Source: UBA9676 sp963741615
GTDB lineage: Bacteria; Actinomycetota; Actinomycetes; Streptosporangiales; Streptosporangiaceae
Length of the DNA stretch: 64,000 bases
Direction: 5' to 3'
Assembly: GCA_963741615.1 (NCBI GenBank)
Contig: CAVUIU010000030.1
Location: 1-64,000, forward strand
Within the stretch, counting starts at the first letter, position 1. Each line of letters starts with the position of its first letter. Both the position numbers and the translations under genes were made by a program. Positions 43,362 through 52,352 of the stretch are shown here, in pieces. The notes under the pieces were generated by a model. It searched no databases. It was not told where the DNA came from and saw only the letters and a list, made by a program, of their open reading frames with translations.

Positions 43362-45083
43362 TTAAGGCATTTGCACTTGTTTCTGCAGGTATTGGGTCAT
43401 CTGGGTGGCGGCGATGGAGCCTTCGCCGACTGCGGAGGCGACGCGTTTGATCGAGCCATGGCGTACGTCGCCGGCGGCGAATACGCCCGGCAGGCTGGTC
43501 TCCAGCGGGAGCGGCGGGCGTGGCAGGGTCCAGCTGGCAGCAGGGTTTCCCCCGGTGCGGAGGTCGCTGCCGGTGAGGATGAACCCGTGTTCGTCGCGGC
43601 CGATGTGGGATGGGAGCCAGTCGGTGTGCGGCACGGCGCCGATGAGCACCACCAGCGCCGAGGCGGCCACGGTCTGGGTGCTGCCGGTCTGCGTGTCCGT
43701 CAACGCCAGGGCCTCCAGTCTGCCGGTGCCTTCGGCGCCTGCAATCTGGGTGCTGGGGCGGACGTCGATGTTGGCCGCGGCGCTGATCTCATCGATCAGA
43801 TACTGCGACATCCGGGCTGCCAGAGAGCCGCCGCGTATCACGATCGTCACCTGCTGCGCGTAACGCGCCAGCTTGACCGCGGCCTGGCCTGCGGAGTTGG
43901 CTCCGCCGGCAATGAAGACGTGCTCCCCGGCGAAAGTGCTGCTTTCGGATCCGGTCGCCCCGTAGAAGACACCAGCGCCGAGTAGCGAGTCCAGGCCAGG
44001 AGCATCGAGCCTGCGGTAGGACACGCCCGTGGTGATCAGGACACCGCGGGCATGGGTTACCTGGCCGCGGGGGAGGCGCAGCGAGAAGCCATCCGCGGTG
44101 GGATCGAGCCCCGTGACTGGCCCAGCTATTGACGGGATGGCGCCGAAGGACCATGCCTGCTCGAACGCCCTGGTCGCCAGCGTAGCTCCGCTGATGCCAC
44201 GCGGGAAGCCAAGGTAGTTGCGGATCAGCGAGCTGCTGCCGGCCTGCCCGCCGACGGCCTCGCGCTCAAGCAGCAGCGTCGACAGGCCTTCGCTCGCCGC
44301 GTACACGGCGGCCGACAGCCCTGCTGGGCCTGCACCCACGATGGCCACATCGACGGTTCCTTCAGGCAGGCTGGCCAGCCCGAAGGCGGCCGCGATCCGG
44401 TCGTTCGGCGGGTCAACCAGGACCTCCCCGGTGTACATCACCAGGACCGGGAGCGCCGAGCCATCCTGCCCGCCCTGCTGCAGCCACAACTGGCCGTCCG
44501 CCGACTCGGCGGCGTAGAAGATGTAGGGGATGCCGTTACGGGCCAGCACGTCGCGCAGCTCATGAGCGCGGGCGGACTGCTGCTGTGCGATGATCCGCAC
44601 CGCGGGCAGGGCCGGGGCGGTGTCATGAGCCCATTCCTCCAGCAGTTCGCTGACCGCGCTGTGGAATCCCTCATCGCGCCCGGCGCCGGGAGCTGGCAGG
44701 TAGGCGTCGATCATCCCGCGTGCCATTGCGTGCAGAACGGGCGTGGCCGCCTCCCGGTCCTGTACCAGCGGCACGGGAACACGCAGGCTGGGCGCGGCCG
44801 GGCCGCCTCGCGGGATCACCAGCACCCGCTTGGCGGCCGGCTGGATGCTGCGGGCCTGGGCGAGGAACTCCGCGGCGGGCACCGCGGTCATCGCCGAGGC
44901 GGCCATCACCACCGCCACCGGGCGGTCAGCGGACCGCAGCTCCCGGAGGCGGCCGAGGGCCCTTCCGGGGGAGGCTTCGCTGATGATCAGGTAATCGTGC
45001 TCGTACCGGCGGCGCAACGTGCCATCGAGCGTCTCGAGGCTGCCCGGATTGTCGTCGACCGCCATCAGCGCAGGAATTGTCAT
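43362..45083 (-). CDS. Thioredoxin-reductase-like FAD oxidoreductase with degenerate receiver domain
   Basis: 573 residues from ATG 45083, preceded by GGAGGAGG. Residues 1-130 resemble a response-regulator receiver, but the phosphoacceptor position reads VVMAASAMT (Ala62 where Asp is expected) and the conserved Lys region reads YLPAPG. A glutaredoxin/thioredoxin-like middle part (about 165-235) follows. From about 250 on it is a two-dinucleotide-binding flavoprotein: VAIVGAGPAGLSAAVYAAS, GEHVFIAGGANSAGQA and GVFAAGDVRHGS. The CxxC of true thioredoxin reductases is absent (GVFYGATGSE region). It may be a stress- or redox-responsive oxidoreductase; the partner is unknown. Confidence 0.8.
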   Translation of the reverse strand: MTIPALMAVDDNPGSLETLDGTLRRRYEHDYLIISEASPGRALGRLRELRSADRPVAVVMAASAMTAVPAAEFLAQARSIQPAAKRVLVIPRGGPAAPSLRVPVPLVQDREAATPVLHAMARGMIDAYLPAPGAGRDEGFHSAVSELLEEWAHDTAPALPAVRIIAQQQSARAHELRDVLARNGIPYIFYAAESADGQLWLQQGGQDGSALPVLVMYTGEVLVDPPNDRIAAAFGLASLPEGTVDVAIVGAGPAGLSAAVYAASEGLSTLLLEREAVGGQAGSSSLIRNYLGFPRGISGATLATRAFEQAWSFGAIPSIAGPVTGLDPTADGFSLRLPRGQVTHARGVLITTGVSYRRLDAPGLDSLLGAGVFYGATGSESSTFAGEHVFIAGGANSAGQAAVKLARYAQQVTIVIRGGSLAARMSQYLIDEISAAANIDVRPSTQIAGAEGTGRLEALALTDTQTGSTQTVAASALVVLIGAVPHTDWLPSHIGRDEHGFILTGSDLRTGGNPAASWTLPRPPLPLETSLPGVFAAGDVRHGSIKRVASAVGEGSIAATQMTQYLQKQVQMP

Positions 45084-45143
45084 CGCCTCCTCCTTTATGT
45101 CCATCTCGCCCTGGCGGCCGGTGGCTGCGGCCGGGCAGGGCGG

Positions 45144-45353
45144 TCAGTAGACCCGGACGCGCGTCGGGGTGATGCGAAGGGCGGTCGAGTACTCCGCACC
45201 CAGTTGCTCCGGGGCCATGCCGATGCCTGCGATCCCCGCGCGGTACTTAGACTGCGGCTGCCCACCGGGGGTCACCGTGGTGACCCAGGCGACACTCTCG
45301 GTCCGCAGGCGCTCGGCGAGGGCGGCCGCCGCCTCCGCGCTCAGGTTCAGCAC
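45144..45353 (-). pseudogene. PPOX-class F420/FMN-dependent protein with internal deletion
   Basis: 69 residues in frame. The start NLSAEAAAALAERLRTESVA and VTTVTPGGQPQS match the first 35 residues of TIGR03667-type PPOX proteins, and SKYRAGIAGIGMAPEQLGAE with a C-terminal strand matches the last 35. Family members are about 135 residues; the central barrel strands are missing although the frame is preserved. It should be non-functional. Confidence 0.6.
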
Positions 45354-45502
45354 GCCGCGAGTCTAATGGGCCAGCCCGCTCGCGAGCTGTCACCGGGGCA
45401 CGTGAGCGGGCCAAGGGTCTCGGACTCTGCACCCCTCCGTCCTCCGGCGCGGCGGCCGGTGTGGTCAAGGCCCGGCTGAGCGGCCGCCCGCCGCTCGCGT
45501 GC

Positions 45503-45910
45503 TCAGCGTGCGGGCCGGCCGCTGTCTTTCAGCGAGTCCAGGGCGGCCCTGATCCTGCTCGTGGCCTCGTCCGCGACCAGCTTGAGCGAGGGCTGGCCGG
45601 CTACTTCCACCATCACCTGGGGATTGAGCGCCTCGATGACGGTCTGGCCGCCGGCTGTGCGCACCACCACGTTGCACGGCAGCAACAGCCCGATCCTGCG
45701 GTCGGCATCCAGCGCCTGGTGCGCCAGCGGCGGGTTGCACGCGCCGAGGATGAGGTAGTCCTCCATGTCCTGGCCGAGCTTGTCGCGCAGCGTGGCCTGC
45801 ACGTCGATCTCGGTCAGCACACCGAAGCCCTGGGCCTTGAGCGCCTCACGGACGCGCGCTACCGCCTCGGCGAACCGGATCGGTGTGCGGATGGTAATGC
45901 CGTAGTCCAT
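45503..45910 (-). CDS. DUF302-family protein
   Basis: 135 residues after AAGGGAAG. TIRTPIRFAEAVARVREALK, GFGVLTEIDVQATLRDKLG, YLILGACNPPLAHQAL and LLLPCNVVVR are the DUF302 landmarks, with the conserved Cys in GACNP and PCN. The fold is small alpha/beta; the role is unknown, but in other bacteria members sit near sulfur or metal-stress genes. Confidence 0.85.
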   Translation of the reverse strand: MDYGITIRTPIRFAEAVARVREALKAQGFGVLTEIDVQATLRDKLGQDMEDYLILGACNPPLAHQALDADRRIGLLLPCNVVVRTAGGQTVIEALNPQVMVEVAGQPSLKLVADEATSRIRAALDSLKDSGRPAR

Positions 45911-45926
45911 TACTTCCCTTCCTAGG

Positions 45927-46916
45927 TCAGGTCTGCCCCGGCTGCACTGGCGGCGCGCCGGCCCCGCGCACCGCCCGCAAGATGGTGTCGAGCAGCTCGC
46001 GGGTGTGCGGTTCGTCGAGAACCTCGCCGATCCACGCGGCGGAGTCAGCGCGCTCCGGCGAGCGGGGATTGGGTGTCAGCCAGTCGGTGGCGGCGATCTC
46101 GGTGATGTGCCCGAGTTGGGCGATGAGCATTGAGAAGTGCCCGCGCCGGTTCACTGCCGCCGGTCCACCGGCCGCCTGGTAGGCGCCGGCCAGCGCCCGG
46201 GCCCGGCCCGGGTCGGCGCGGGCGAACTCGAACAGGACGCACCCGAGCTCGTGGCTCGGATCAGCCGGGCCGCTGTTCTCCCAGTCGATGACGCACACGC
46301 CGCCGTCCGCGGTCGGCAAGACGTTGTCGGCCCACAGGTCGCGGTGACATGTCCGCAGCATCTCCGCCGGCTCGATCCAGGACTCGAGCGCGACCAGCTC
46401 GTCCCGCAGACCGGCCAGCCGGCCCGCGAACGGCGCCCCCGCCTCGGAAAGCTGCCCGACCAGATGGTCCCAGCGATCGGCGCCAACCGGTTCGTGGTAC
46501 CACGGGTCCAGTGGGCGCAGGTCCGTGGCTGATACGCGGTGAATGGCGGCCACGACCGCGCCCACCCGTGCCGGGTCGAGCCCGGAGTCGGGAGCCCGCA
46601 GATCGACCCACTCGTACACCCTGACCTGTTTGCCTTCCAGGGCCGCGAACACGCATCCCTCCGTGGTGCGCCGCACCCGTGGCGTCGGTACGCCGGCCGC
46701 GTAGGCCGCCTCCTGGAACGCGGCCGCCACGCGCACCTCGTCCTCACCGCACTGGCCGAAAGGGACCTTCACCGCCCAGCTGCCATCTGCCGTGTCCAGC
46801 CGCCACACCAGTCCCTGCCTGCCCCGCGCGACCGGCCCGTCCGACAATCTCGCGGCCTCGCCAAGAGCGAACCGCCGGGCAAGATCCACCGCATCCACCA
46901 GCCCACTCCAGCACAC
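45927..46916 (-). CDS. APH-family phosphotransferase
   Basis: 329 residues. The N-lobe has a Gly-rich start and the Lys of WAVKVPFG; the catalytic loop CHRDLWADNVL (about 187-197) and the metal-binding VIDWENSGP (about 208-216) are complete. The family (aminoglycoside phosphotransferase/choline kinase) phosphorylates small hydroxylated compounds, including antibiotics. No resistance-gene context is seen, so the substrate is open. It lies just upstream of the DUF302 gene on the same strand and may be co-transcribed. Confidence 0.85.
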   Translation of the reverse strand: MCWSGLVDAVDLARRFALGEAARLSDGPVARGRQGLVWRLDTADGSWAVKVPFGQCGEDEVRVAAAFQEAAYAAGVPTPRVRRTTEGCVFAALEGKQVRVYEWVDLRAPDSGLDPARVGAVVAAIHRVSATDLRPLDPWYHEPVGADRWDHLVGQLSEAGAPFAGRLAGLRDELVALESWIEPAEMLRTCHRDLWADNVLPTADGGVCVIDWENSGPADPSHELGCVLFEFARADPGRARALAGAYQAAGGPAAVNRRGHFSMLIAQLGHITEIAATDWLTPNPRSPERADSAAWIGEVLDEPHTRELLDTILRAVRGAGAPPVQPGQT

Positions 46917-47154
46917 ATGCGCGGCGCAAGACCAGCACAGCCGCCGACCACAACCGCCCCCCTAGCCCATGGCCGGGGGTGACGCCCAGTTTCGTCGAGG
47001 CTCTGGGTCTATCTTCCGCAGCGGTCGCTGGCGGTCACTGCGCTGGTCATCCTCCTCATCAGGATCGGCATCGATCCCGCCTCCGCTGGTAAGAAGTCAG
47101 GGCACTGAACGGTCCCGTGCCGACCCTGGGCCGGCCTGTGCCGTTTGGCCCGGC

Positions 47155-47679
47155 TCACAGGCCGGCCGAGCCGTCGATGACCTCGCGGAGCAGGTCGGCG
47201 TGCCCGTTGTGGCGCGCGTACTCCTCCACGAGGTGCTGCCACATCCACCGCACCGACATGGTCCTCTCGCGGAAGGCGAAGGTCTCGTCCAGCTTCGCGC
47301 CCTCCAGCGCGGCATCGACGGCCCGGCACTCGGCCCGGTAGCGCTCAAAGTCCTCCTCGGCACCGGCCGGGTCTGCCTCTTCGAAGTCCGTGTCCGGGGC
47401 ATCGGATCGGTAGTACAGGTCGGGCACCTGCTCACCCCGGTAGGTCTGCCTGACCCACCCGCGCTCGGTGTCGCTCATGTGCCGGACCAGCCCGAGCAGT
47501 GAGAGATTCGAGGGCGGGACGGCGCGCGTGGCCAGCTGGGCGGCGTCCAGGCCCGCGCATTTGCGCAGCAAGGTGGCCCGGTGCCAGTCGAGCCAGTCGC
47601 GGAGCATCTCCCGCTCGGGTTCGTTGCGGCGCTCCGGATAGTGCTCCGAGCGCTCGACGTCAGGTGCGACCCAGGTCAC
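47155..47679 (-). CDS. DinB-family (DUF664) protein
   Basis: 174 residues from GTG 47679. The four-helix-bundle motifs are MLRDWLDWHRATLLRKCAGL, LSLLGLVRHMSDTERGWV (first metal His) and WMWQHLVEEYARHNGHADLL (second and third His). These are mycothiol- or bacillithiol-dependent transferase-like proteins in actinobacteria and firmicutes. A longer frame starts at 47775, but residues before WVAPDVE show no conservation. Confidence 0.8.
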   Translation of the reverse strand: MTWVAPDVERSEHYPERRNEPEREMLRDWLDWHRATLLRKCAGLDAAQLATRAVPPSNLSLLGLVRHMSDTERGWVRQTYRGEQVPDLYYRSDAPDTDFEEADPAGAEEDFERYRAECRAVDAALEGAKLDETFAFRERTMSVRWMWQHLVEEYARHNGHADLLREVIDGSAGL

Positions 47680-47882
47680 GGCGGGCAGCCTATGCCTGGG
47701 TTCGTCCCGGGCGCCAGCGAATTCTTGCTGGTCCATCGGGAAGTTGTTCCGCACCGCCCGCCGCTGCCGCGTCACCGCAATCCAGGCGGGGCCTGTTCAT
47801 CCCCTGCCCGGCTGCCATGCGCTGGGACGGCTGGCCTCAGGTGGGCAATCCGCCGGTGGGCACGATGCCGATGATCCGCCGT

Positions 47883-48746
47883 TTACGGAGGGCCGCCCAG
47901 TGCCAGGCGTGCGGCGCTGACATCTTCCCGGCCGTGACCGGCGTCTACGGCTGCGCGCCACTGGCGAGACAGCGCGGCCAGCAGCGGCAGGGCGCCGCCG
48001 CCCGCCGCTTCGATCGCCAGGTCCACGTCCTTGAGCGCCCACTCCAGCGGGAACTCGGGCGCGAAGTCGCCTCGTTCCATCTTGTGCAGTTTGGCGTCGG
48101 CGATCGGCGCGTCGAGCGGGCCGCCCTCGATGGCCTCGGCCAGCTTGGAGGTGTCGATTCCCACCCGGCCAGCCAGCTCGAGCGCTTCGGCCACCCCCTC
48201 GATGAGGACGGACATATAGGCGTTGACGACCAGCTTCAGCCGGCTGCCCTGGCCGACCTCACCCAGCCACACAGTCTTGCGGCCGATCGCCGAGAACACG
48301 GGGCTCACGACCGCGCCCGCCGCGGCCGGGCCGGATGCCAGGATGAGCAGCTGACCGGCCTCGGCGGGGCCCTTGCTGCCCGACACCGGCGCATCGACGA
48401 ACATCACGTCGGGCCGCAGCTGGCCGAGCCGGCCCGCGATTCCGGTCGTCGCCGCCACGCCAATCGTGCCCATCTGGGCCCACACGGCGCCCTCGGCGAA
48501 CGCCTGTGCCACGCCGTCGGCAAAGATCACCGAGTTCACCACCTCAGCGGTCGGCAGCATCGTGATCACCACGCGCGCATCCCGGGCCGCCTCGTCGGGC
48601 GACGCTGCCACCAGCGCGCCGACATCGGACAGCGGCGCCGTCGCCGACGGCGACCGGTCCCAGACCGCAGTGCGCAGCCCGGCAGCGACCAGGTTGCGGG
48701 CCATCGCCGAGCCCATGATGCCGGCTCCGAGCACCGCGACGCGCAT
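47883..48746 (-). CDS. Beta-hydroxyacid dehydrogenase (3-HIBADH-like)
   Basis: 287 residues from ATG 48746. The NAD(P) motif VAVLGAGIMGSAMARNL opens the protein, with VITMLPTAEVV, VDAPVSGSKGPAEAG (substrate loop) and the catalytic Lys in GSRLKLVVNAYM. This is the 3-hydroxyisobutyrate/tartronate-semialdehyde/imine-reductase family. The substrate cannot be told. An in-frame N-terminal extension up to 48926 is not conserved. Confidence 0.85.
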   Translation of the reverse strand: MRVAVLGAGIMGSAMARNLVAAGLRTAVWDRSPSATAPLSDVGALVAASPDEAARDARVVITMLPTAEVVNSVIFADGVAQAFAEGAVWAQMGTIGVAATTGIAGRLGQLRPDVMFVDAPVSGSKGPAEAGQLLILASGPAAAGAVVSPVFSAIGRKTVWLGEVGQGSRLKLVVNAYMSVLIEGVAEALELAGRVGIDTSKLAEAIEGGPLDAPIADAKLHKMERGDFAPEFPLEWALKDVDLAIEAAGGGALPLLAALSRQWRAAVDAGHGREDVSAARLALGGPP

Positions 48747-49128
48747 GTCCGCACCCTCCCCATCTGCAGCACCCATCTGAGCCTTCCTCCCTGCAGCTCC
48801 GGACCTCACCGGCTCACCGCAGCCCAGCCGCGCTCGCCTGCACGAGCATTTCAGCCGGCTCGTCGGCCGTCGGGCGCTGGCCCGGGTGGCGGCGAACCGG
48901 ACAACCCTCGCTCGGGGCGCCTCCACCTTTCCAGGTTGCCACCACGGACTCGGGGACCTTTAGCGCACCCTTGAATTGATCACTGCGGGTCCGTCCATTC
49001 TGGTGGCGTTCACCCGGCTCGTCGGTGCCCCCGGCCGGCACGCACAGCCAGTTCTGCTCACGTCGGCCCTGGCAGGGCGGCCTGGATCTGCCCGACAGCG
49101 GCGTCTGTGAAGGCGGAGCCGTCATCAT

Positions 49129-49779
49129 ATGGGCATGGCCGAGCCGTACAACCGCTTCACGGGACAGAGCCTTGAGCGCCTGACCGCCTTGAGCGACGGC
49201 CTGTTTGCCGTCGCCATGACACTGCTTGTGCTGGATCTGCGGGTACCGGTCAGCACCGCCGGATCGGCGTACTCTGAGCACGGGCTGTGGGGAGCGCTCC
49301 TGAAGCTGGGCCCAAGCTTTGCGGCGTACCTGCTGAGCTTCACGATGCTCGGCACTTTCTGGCTTGCCCAGCACACGTTGCTGAGCATTCTGGGCCGTTG
49401 CGACCGGACCCTCACCTGGATCAACCTCGGGTTCTTGTTCGTTGTGTCGCTGCTGCCATTTTCCGCGGCGCTGCTTGCTCATTACGTTCACCTGCGTCTG
49501 GCGGTGGGCGTGTACTGGCTGAACATTTTGCTGCTCGGCGCGGGGCTGGAATGGGGCGCCCGGTACGGGCGCAAGGCGCTTGTGCCCGGCGACGACCAGC
49601 AAGCCCGCTCCCGGCTCACCACGTTCCGGCGCCGGATCCTGCTCGCGCAAAGCCTGTACGCGCTCGCGGCGCTGATCTGCCTTATCAGCACCCAGGCAAG
49701 CGTGGCCGCCCTGGCCATCGTCCAGCTGTACTTCATCGTCTCGCCCCGGCTGCCCTCCCGTCACAGGAAGGCTGCCTAG
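49129..49779 (+). CDS. TMEM175-like potassium channel (DUF1211)
   Basis: 216 residues. The first helix contains ERLTALSDGLFAVAMTLLVL, matching the FSD-type selectivity/gating motif of bacterial TMEM175 (here LSDGLFA), and five further hydrophobic helices follow. Bacterial members are tetrameric K+-conducting channels. Starts at ATG 49129 and 49135 are equally possible. Confidence 0.8.
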   Translation: MGMAEPYNRFTGQSLERLTALSDGLFAVAMTLLVLDLRVPVSTAGSAYSEHGLWGALLKLGPSFAAYLLSFTMLGTFWLAQHTLLSILGRCDRTLTWINLGFLFVVSLLPFSAALLAHYVHLRLAVGVYWLNILLLGAGLEWGARYGRKALVPGDDQQARSRLTTFRRRILLAQSLYALAALICLISTQASVAALAIVQLYFIVSPRLPSRHRKAA

Positions 49780-49812
49780 GCCGCCGGTAGTCCCGCTTAT
49801 TCTCAGCGCCGG

Positions 49813-50400
49813 TCAGGCGGCTGGATCAGGCTGGCCGGCGGCTGCCTGGGCCGGGGCGGGCTGGTAGGTGAGCATCAGCACACCATCGCCAGTGGTCTGG
49901 GACTCGGTGAGCGTGAGCTTGGCCGCCTGGCCCATCTGGCCGGGGAACAGGCGCTTGCCGGCTCCGAGAATGATCGGGAAGACCATCAGCCGGTATTCAT
50001 CGACCAGGTGGTGCTGGGCCAGGGTGTGGACGAGCTGGCAGCTGCCCTCGACCAGCAGGTCGCCGCCGGGCTGAGCCTTCAGCGCGGCGATCTCGGCCGC
50101 GACGTCGCCCCTGATCACCGTTGTGTCGCCCCAAGTGGCGTCGGCGCTGGTGAGTGTCGCCGAGACGACGTACTTGGGAATGTGGTTCATCCGGTGGCCG
50201 AAGTCGTCGTTCCCCATCTGCGGCCAGGCCTGCGCGAACCCCTGGTAGGTGACGCGTCCGAGCAGCAGCGCGTCGCTGGCGAACAGCTCGTCGTATTTGA
50301 ACTTGTCCCCCTGGGGGCCGCGATCGAACTCGAACGTCCACCGGGGCTCCTCGATCACGCCGTCCAGCGAGACGAACTCGGTCACCACAATCCTGGTCAT
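49813..50400 (-). CDS. Dihydrofolate-reductase-family (RibD C-terminal-like) protein
   Basis: 195 residues from ATG 50400 after GGGAGGAA. VTEFVSLDGVIEEP, LLLGRVTYQGF, KYVVSATL, DLLVEGSCQLVHTL and MVFPIILGAGKRLFP are the landmarks of the RibD_C/DHFR-like reductases common in actinomycetes. They probably bind NADPH; true DHFR residues are not all present. It is convergent with the TMEM175 gene. Confidence 0.85.
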   Translation of the reverse strand: MTRIVVTEFVSLDGVIEEPRWTFEFDRGPQGDKFKYDELFASDALLLGRVTYQGFAQAWPQMGNDDFGHRMNHIPKYVVSATLTSADATWGDTTVIRGDVAAEIAALKAQPGGDLLVEGSCQLVHTLAQHHLVDEYRLMVFPIILGAGKRLFPGQMGQAAKLTLTESQTTGDGVLMLTYQPAPAQAAAGQPDPAA

Positions 50401-50742
50401 TTCTTCCTCCCGGTGGGTAGGCGCCGGCACCTCACCGGCTCCTTACTCCAGTCACGAACGGGCACCGCCCCGATCGACACCCCCCACCCAATTTCTGGCT
50501 GCCGCGCCCCCCGCACATGTCCAGCGCGCCCGGTGGCTAGCCGGTGACCACCGCCGCCGGGAAGCCGCAGGCTCCGCCAACCCCTACAGATGCCCTGATC
50601 AGGGCGGCCAGCGTCCTGGTCCAGCTATCGGCAATCTGGCGCCCAGCCCGATGAGTTTGGCGCCGCGGGACTGTCGTACCCCTTGACGACAATGTCAATG
50701 ACACGCGCCTGAGGAAGGCGGCCCGCACCCAAGGAGGATGTC
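50401..50742. other. Non-coding stretch
   Basis: Divergent upstream regions of the DHFR-family gene and of the small gene at 50743. The TTGACGACAATGTCA-like sequence near 50682 could be part of a promoter for the latter. No gene supported. Confidence 0.4.
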
Positions 50743-50946
50743 ATGCATCCGGTGATCACCCAGGCCATCGCCGCGGAACGGACCAGGGAACTCCAGGCAC
50801 ACGCGGCCGCGGCCGGGCTCACCCGCCAGCTCCGCCGCTCCCGGCAGTCCCTACGCAGGTGGCTGCCGATGCGCATCGCGCGTGCGGGCCGCGGCCCCGC
50901 CTGGCTGCCCGCGGCGCGGCCGCGGCGCGATCCGCGGGCAGCCTGA
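50743..50946 (+). CDS. Short basic protein of unknown function
   Basis: 67 residues after a strong AAGGAGG ribosome site. MHPVITQAIAAERTRELQAH is a helical head that I recall from many actinobacterial short proteins, followed by an Arg-rich region (RQLRRSRQSLRRW). The role is unknown. Confidence 0.6.
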   Translation: MHPVITQAIAAERTRELQAHAAAAGLTRQLRRSRQSLRRWLPMRIARAGRGPAWLPAARPRRDPRAA

Positions 50947-51065
50947 AGCCGGGTAACCCGCCCGCGACATTCACCACGAAGGGGGAACCCGGGAGGCATC
51001 CGCTGTCCCGGCACCTGGTCGCCGAGATCGGCCCGGCCAGGCGGTTCTGGCAGGAGTGAGAAACC

Positions 51066-51545
51066 ATGACGCCCTATGGCATCTACCGGCTCCACGAGAT
51101 AGAGCGAGCCAAGAGCCCCGCCGAGATCCAGCGCGCTGACGAGCAGGCGGCTCGGTTCGCATCAGCGCTGTCGCGGCTGCTCGGTGGCATCATCCGGCGC
51201 ACCGCCACGTCTACCACGCAAAGACCGCGGCGACATGAGCAACGGCCTGGCGTGGCCGGATTGGCGTGGCTAGCGGGCGGATTCGAGGAACTGGCGCGCT
51301 TCGGCGCGGGTGGTGATCCGGTTGAACGTGAGGTGGGCATATCGGGGGTCGCGGGCCGCGGCGGTGTAGCGCTGCCGGTAGGTGGGGTAGTAGTGATGCC
51401 AGGCCCAGGAGATGACCGACTCCTGCTCATCCCAGGTGAGCAGGTTGCGCCAGCGCTCCATGTTGCCGTTCCACAGCTCGGTCCGGCCGGCGACGCGGCG
51501 GATCGTCCGCCAGATGAGCCGCCGCATCGCCGTGCGCCGGGGTAG
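51066..51545 (+). CDS. Short actinobacterial protein; 3' part overlaps a convergent gene
   Basis: The first ~55 codons (MTPYGIYRLHEIERAKSPAE, then IQRADEQAARFASALSRLL) look real and recur as small helical proteins in related genomes (recall). The open frame continues to 51545 antisense to the P-loop gene that ends at 51270; that ~275 bp part has shadow composition. A lost stop near 51260 would explain the extension. Confidence 0.45.
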   Translation: MTPYGIYRLHEIERAKSPAEIQRADEQAARFASALSRLLGGIIRRTATSTTQRPRRHEQRPGVAGLAWLAGGFEELARFGAGGDPVEREVGISGVAGRGGVALPVGGVVVMPGPGDDRLLLIPGEQVAPALHVAVPQLGPAGDAADRPPDEPPHRRAPG

Positions 51546-51845
51546 ATCCATCCATATCACCGTGTCCGCTCGTTCCCACACCAGCGGCTGGACAGCGCTG
51601 TAGTTGCCATCGATCACCCATCGGTCGCTCGATGCGATGGCGGCCACCCGGCGGCGGAACTGTTCACCGTCCAGGGGTGTCCATCCCGGCTGATGGAAGA
51701 TCGCGTCCAGTTCGGTATACGGCACCGCAAGACGCTCCGAGAGCTCTCGTCCCAGGGTCGATTTCCCCGATCCAGACACACCGACCACCGACACGCGCCG
51801 CACGAACCGTGACGCTACCAGGGCCCCGGCGCACCGGATCGCCAT
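51270..51845 (-). CDS. P-loop kinase-like protein (FlaR/topology-modulation type)
   Basis: 191 residues. Walker A GVSGSGKS (Lys28), then TELDAIFHQPGWTPL, WVIDGNYS and VIWMDLPRRTAMRRLIWRT are the landmarks of adenylate-kinase-like FlaR proteins. A conserved W-rich region follows. The natural substrate is unknown. Possible internal starts exist at about residue 12. Confidence 0.8.
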   Translation of the reverse strand: MAIRCAGALVASRFVRRVSVVGVSGSGKSTLGRELSERLAVPYTELDAIFHQPGWTPLDGEQFRRRVAAIASSDRWVIDGNYSAVQPLVWERADTVIWMDLPRRTAMRRLIWRTIRRVAGRTELWNGNMERWRNLLTWDEQESVISWAWHHYYPTYRQRYTAAARDPRYAHLTFNRITTRAEARQFLESAR

Positions 51846-52132
51846 GCGCGGTCATGACCGCTCCGGAAGGATGCCGGTCAGGGCAGCATCGAATCGCCCG
51901 GCGGCGGCGATGATGCCGGGCGAGCGGCGTTCCCGATGCTCCCGGGCACCTCGGCCGAACGCATGCAGAACGAGGCGGCGCAGGCTGACCTGGCATCCGC
52001 GGAACCCGGCGGTCCCGGCAGACAGACCCACACCCAGGACGGAACGGGAAATGACTGCCCCTGAGCCCGGCCAGTTCACCACCGGCCCGGCCGGCCCCGC
52101 GAGCCGTCGCTGACAGCGAAAGAGGAATCATC

Positions 52133-52350
52133 ATGAAGGCCCTGACGTCACCCCCCGCCGTGATATCCGACAAGGACCAGAGTCCTCCGCGCACCCGCAC
52201 GGCGTTCCGCAGCGCCAAGCTTCTCGTCGGCAGCTACCTCGGCATCAGCCTGCTCGCCCTGGTCGCCATCGTCGTGCTGCGCAACCACGCATCGGCGTCG
52301 TCGTGATCGTCAACGGCAAGCACCTGCGATCGCTGTACGCCGCCAAGTAG
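52133..52350 (+). pseudogene. Small membrane protein with internal deletion
   Basis: ATG 52133 follows AGAGGA. The first frame gives 57 residues: a disordered head, then RSAKLLVGSYLGISLLALVA as a transmembrane start, ending SASS at 52304-52306. In the next frame the bases just before read IGVVVIVNGKHLRSLYAAK and stop at 52348-52350, which I recall as the C-terminus of ~135-residue four-helix membrane proteins. The middle helices are missing at the junction near 52295. Confidence 0.55.
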
Positions 52351-52352
52351 CC

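Noticed and set aside
43362..45083. True thioredoxin reductase (TrxB)
   Set aside because: The CxxC redox pair is absent and a receiver-like plus thioredoxin-like N-terminal extension is present, so a TrxB call would be wrong.
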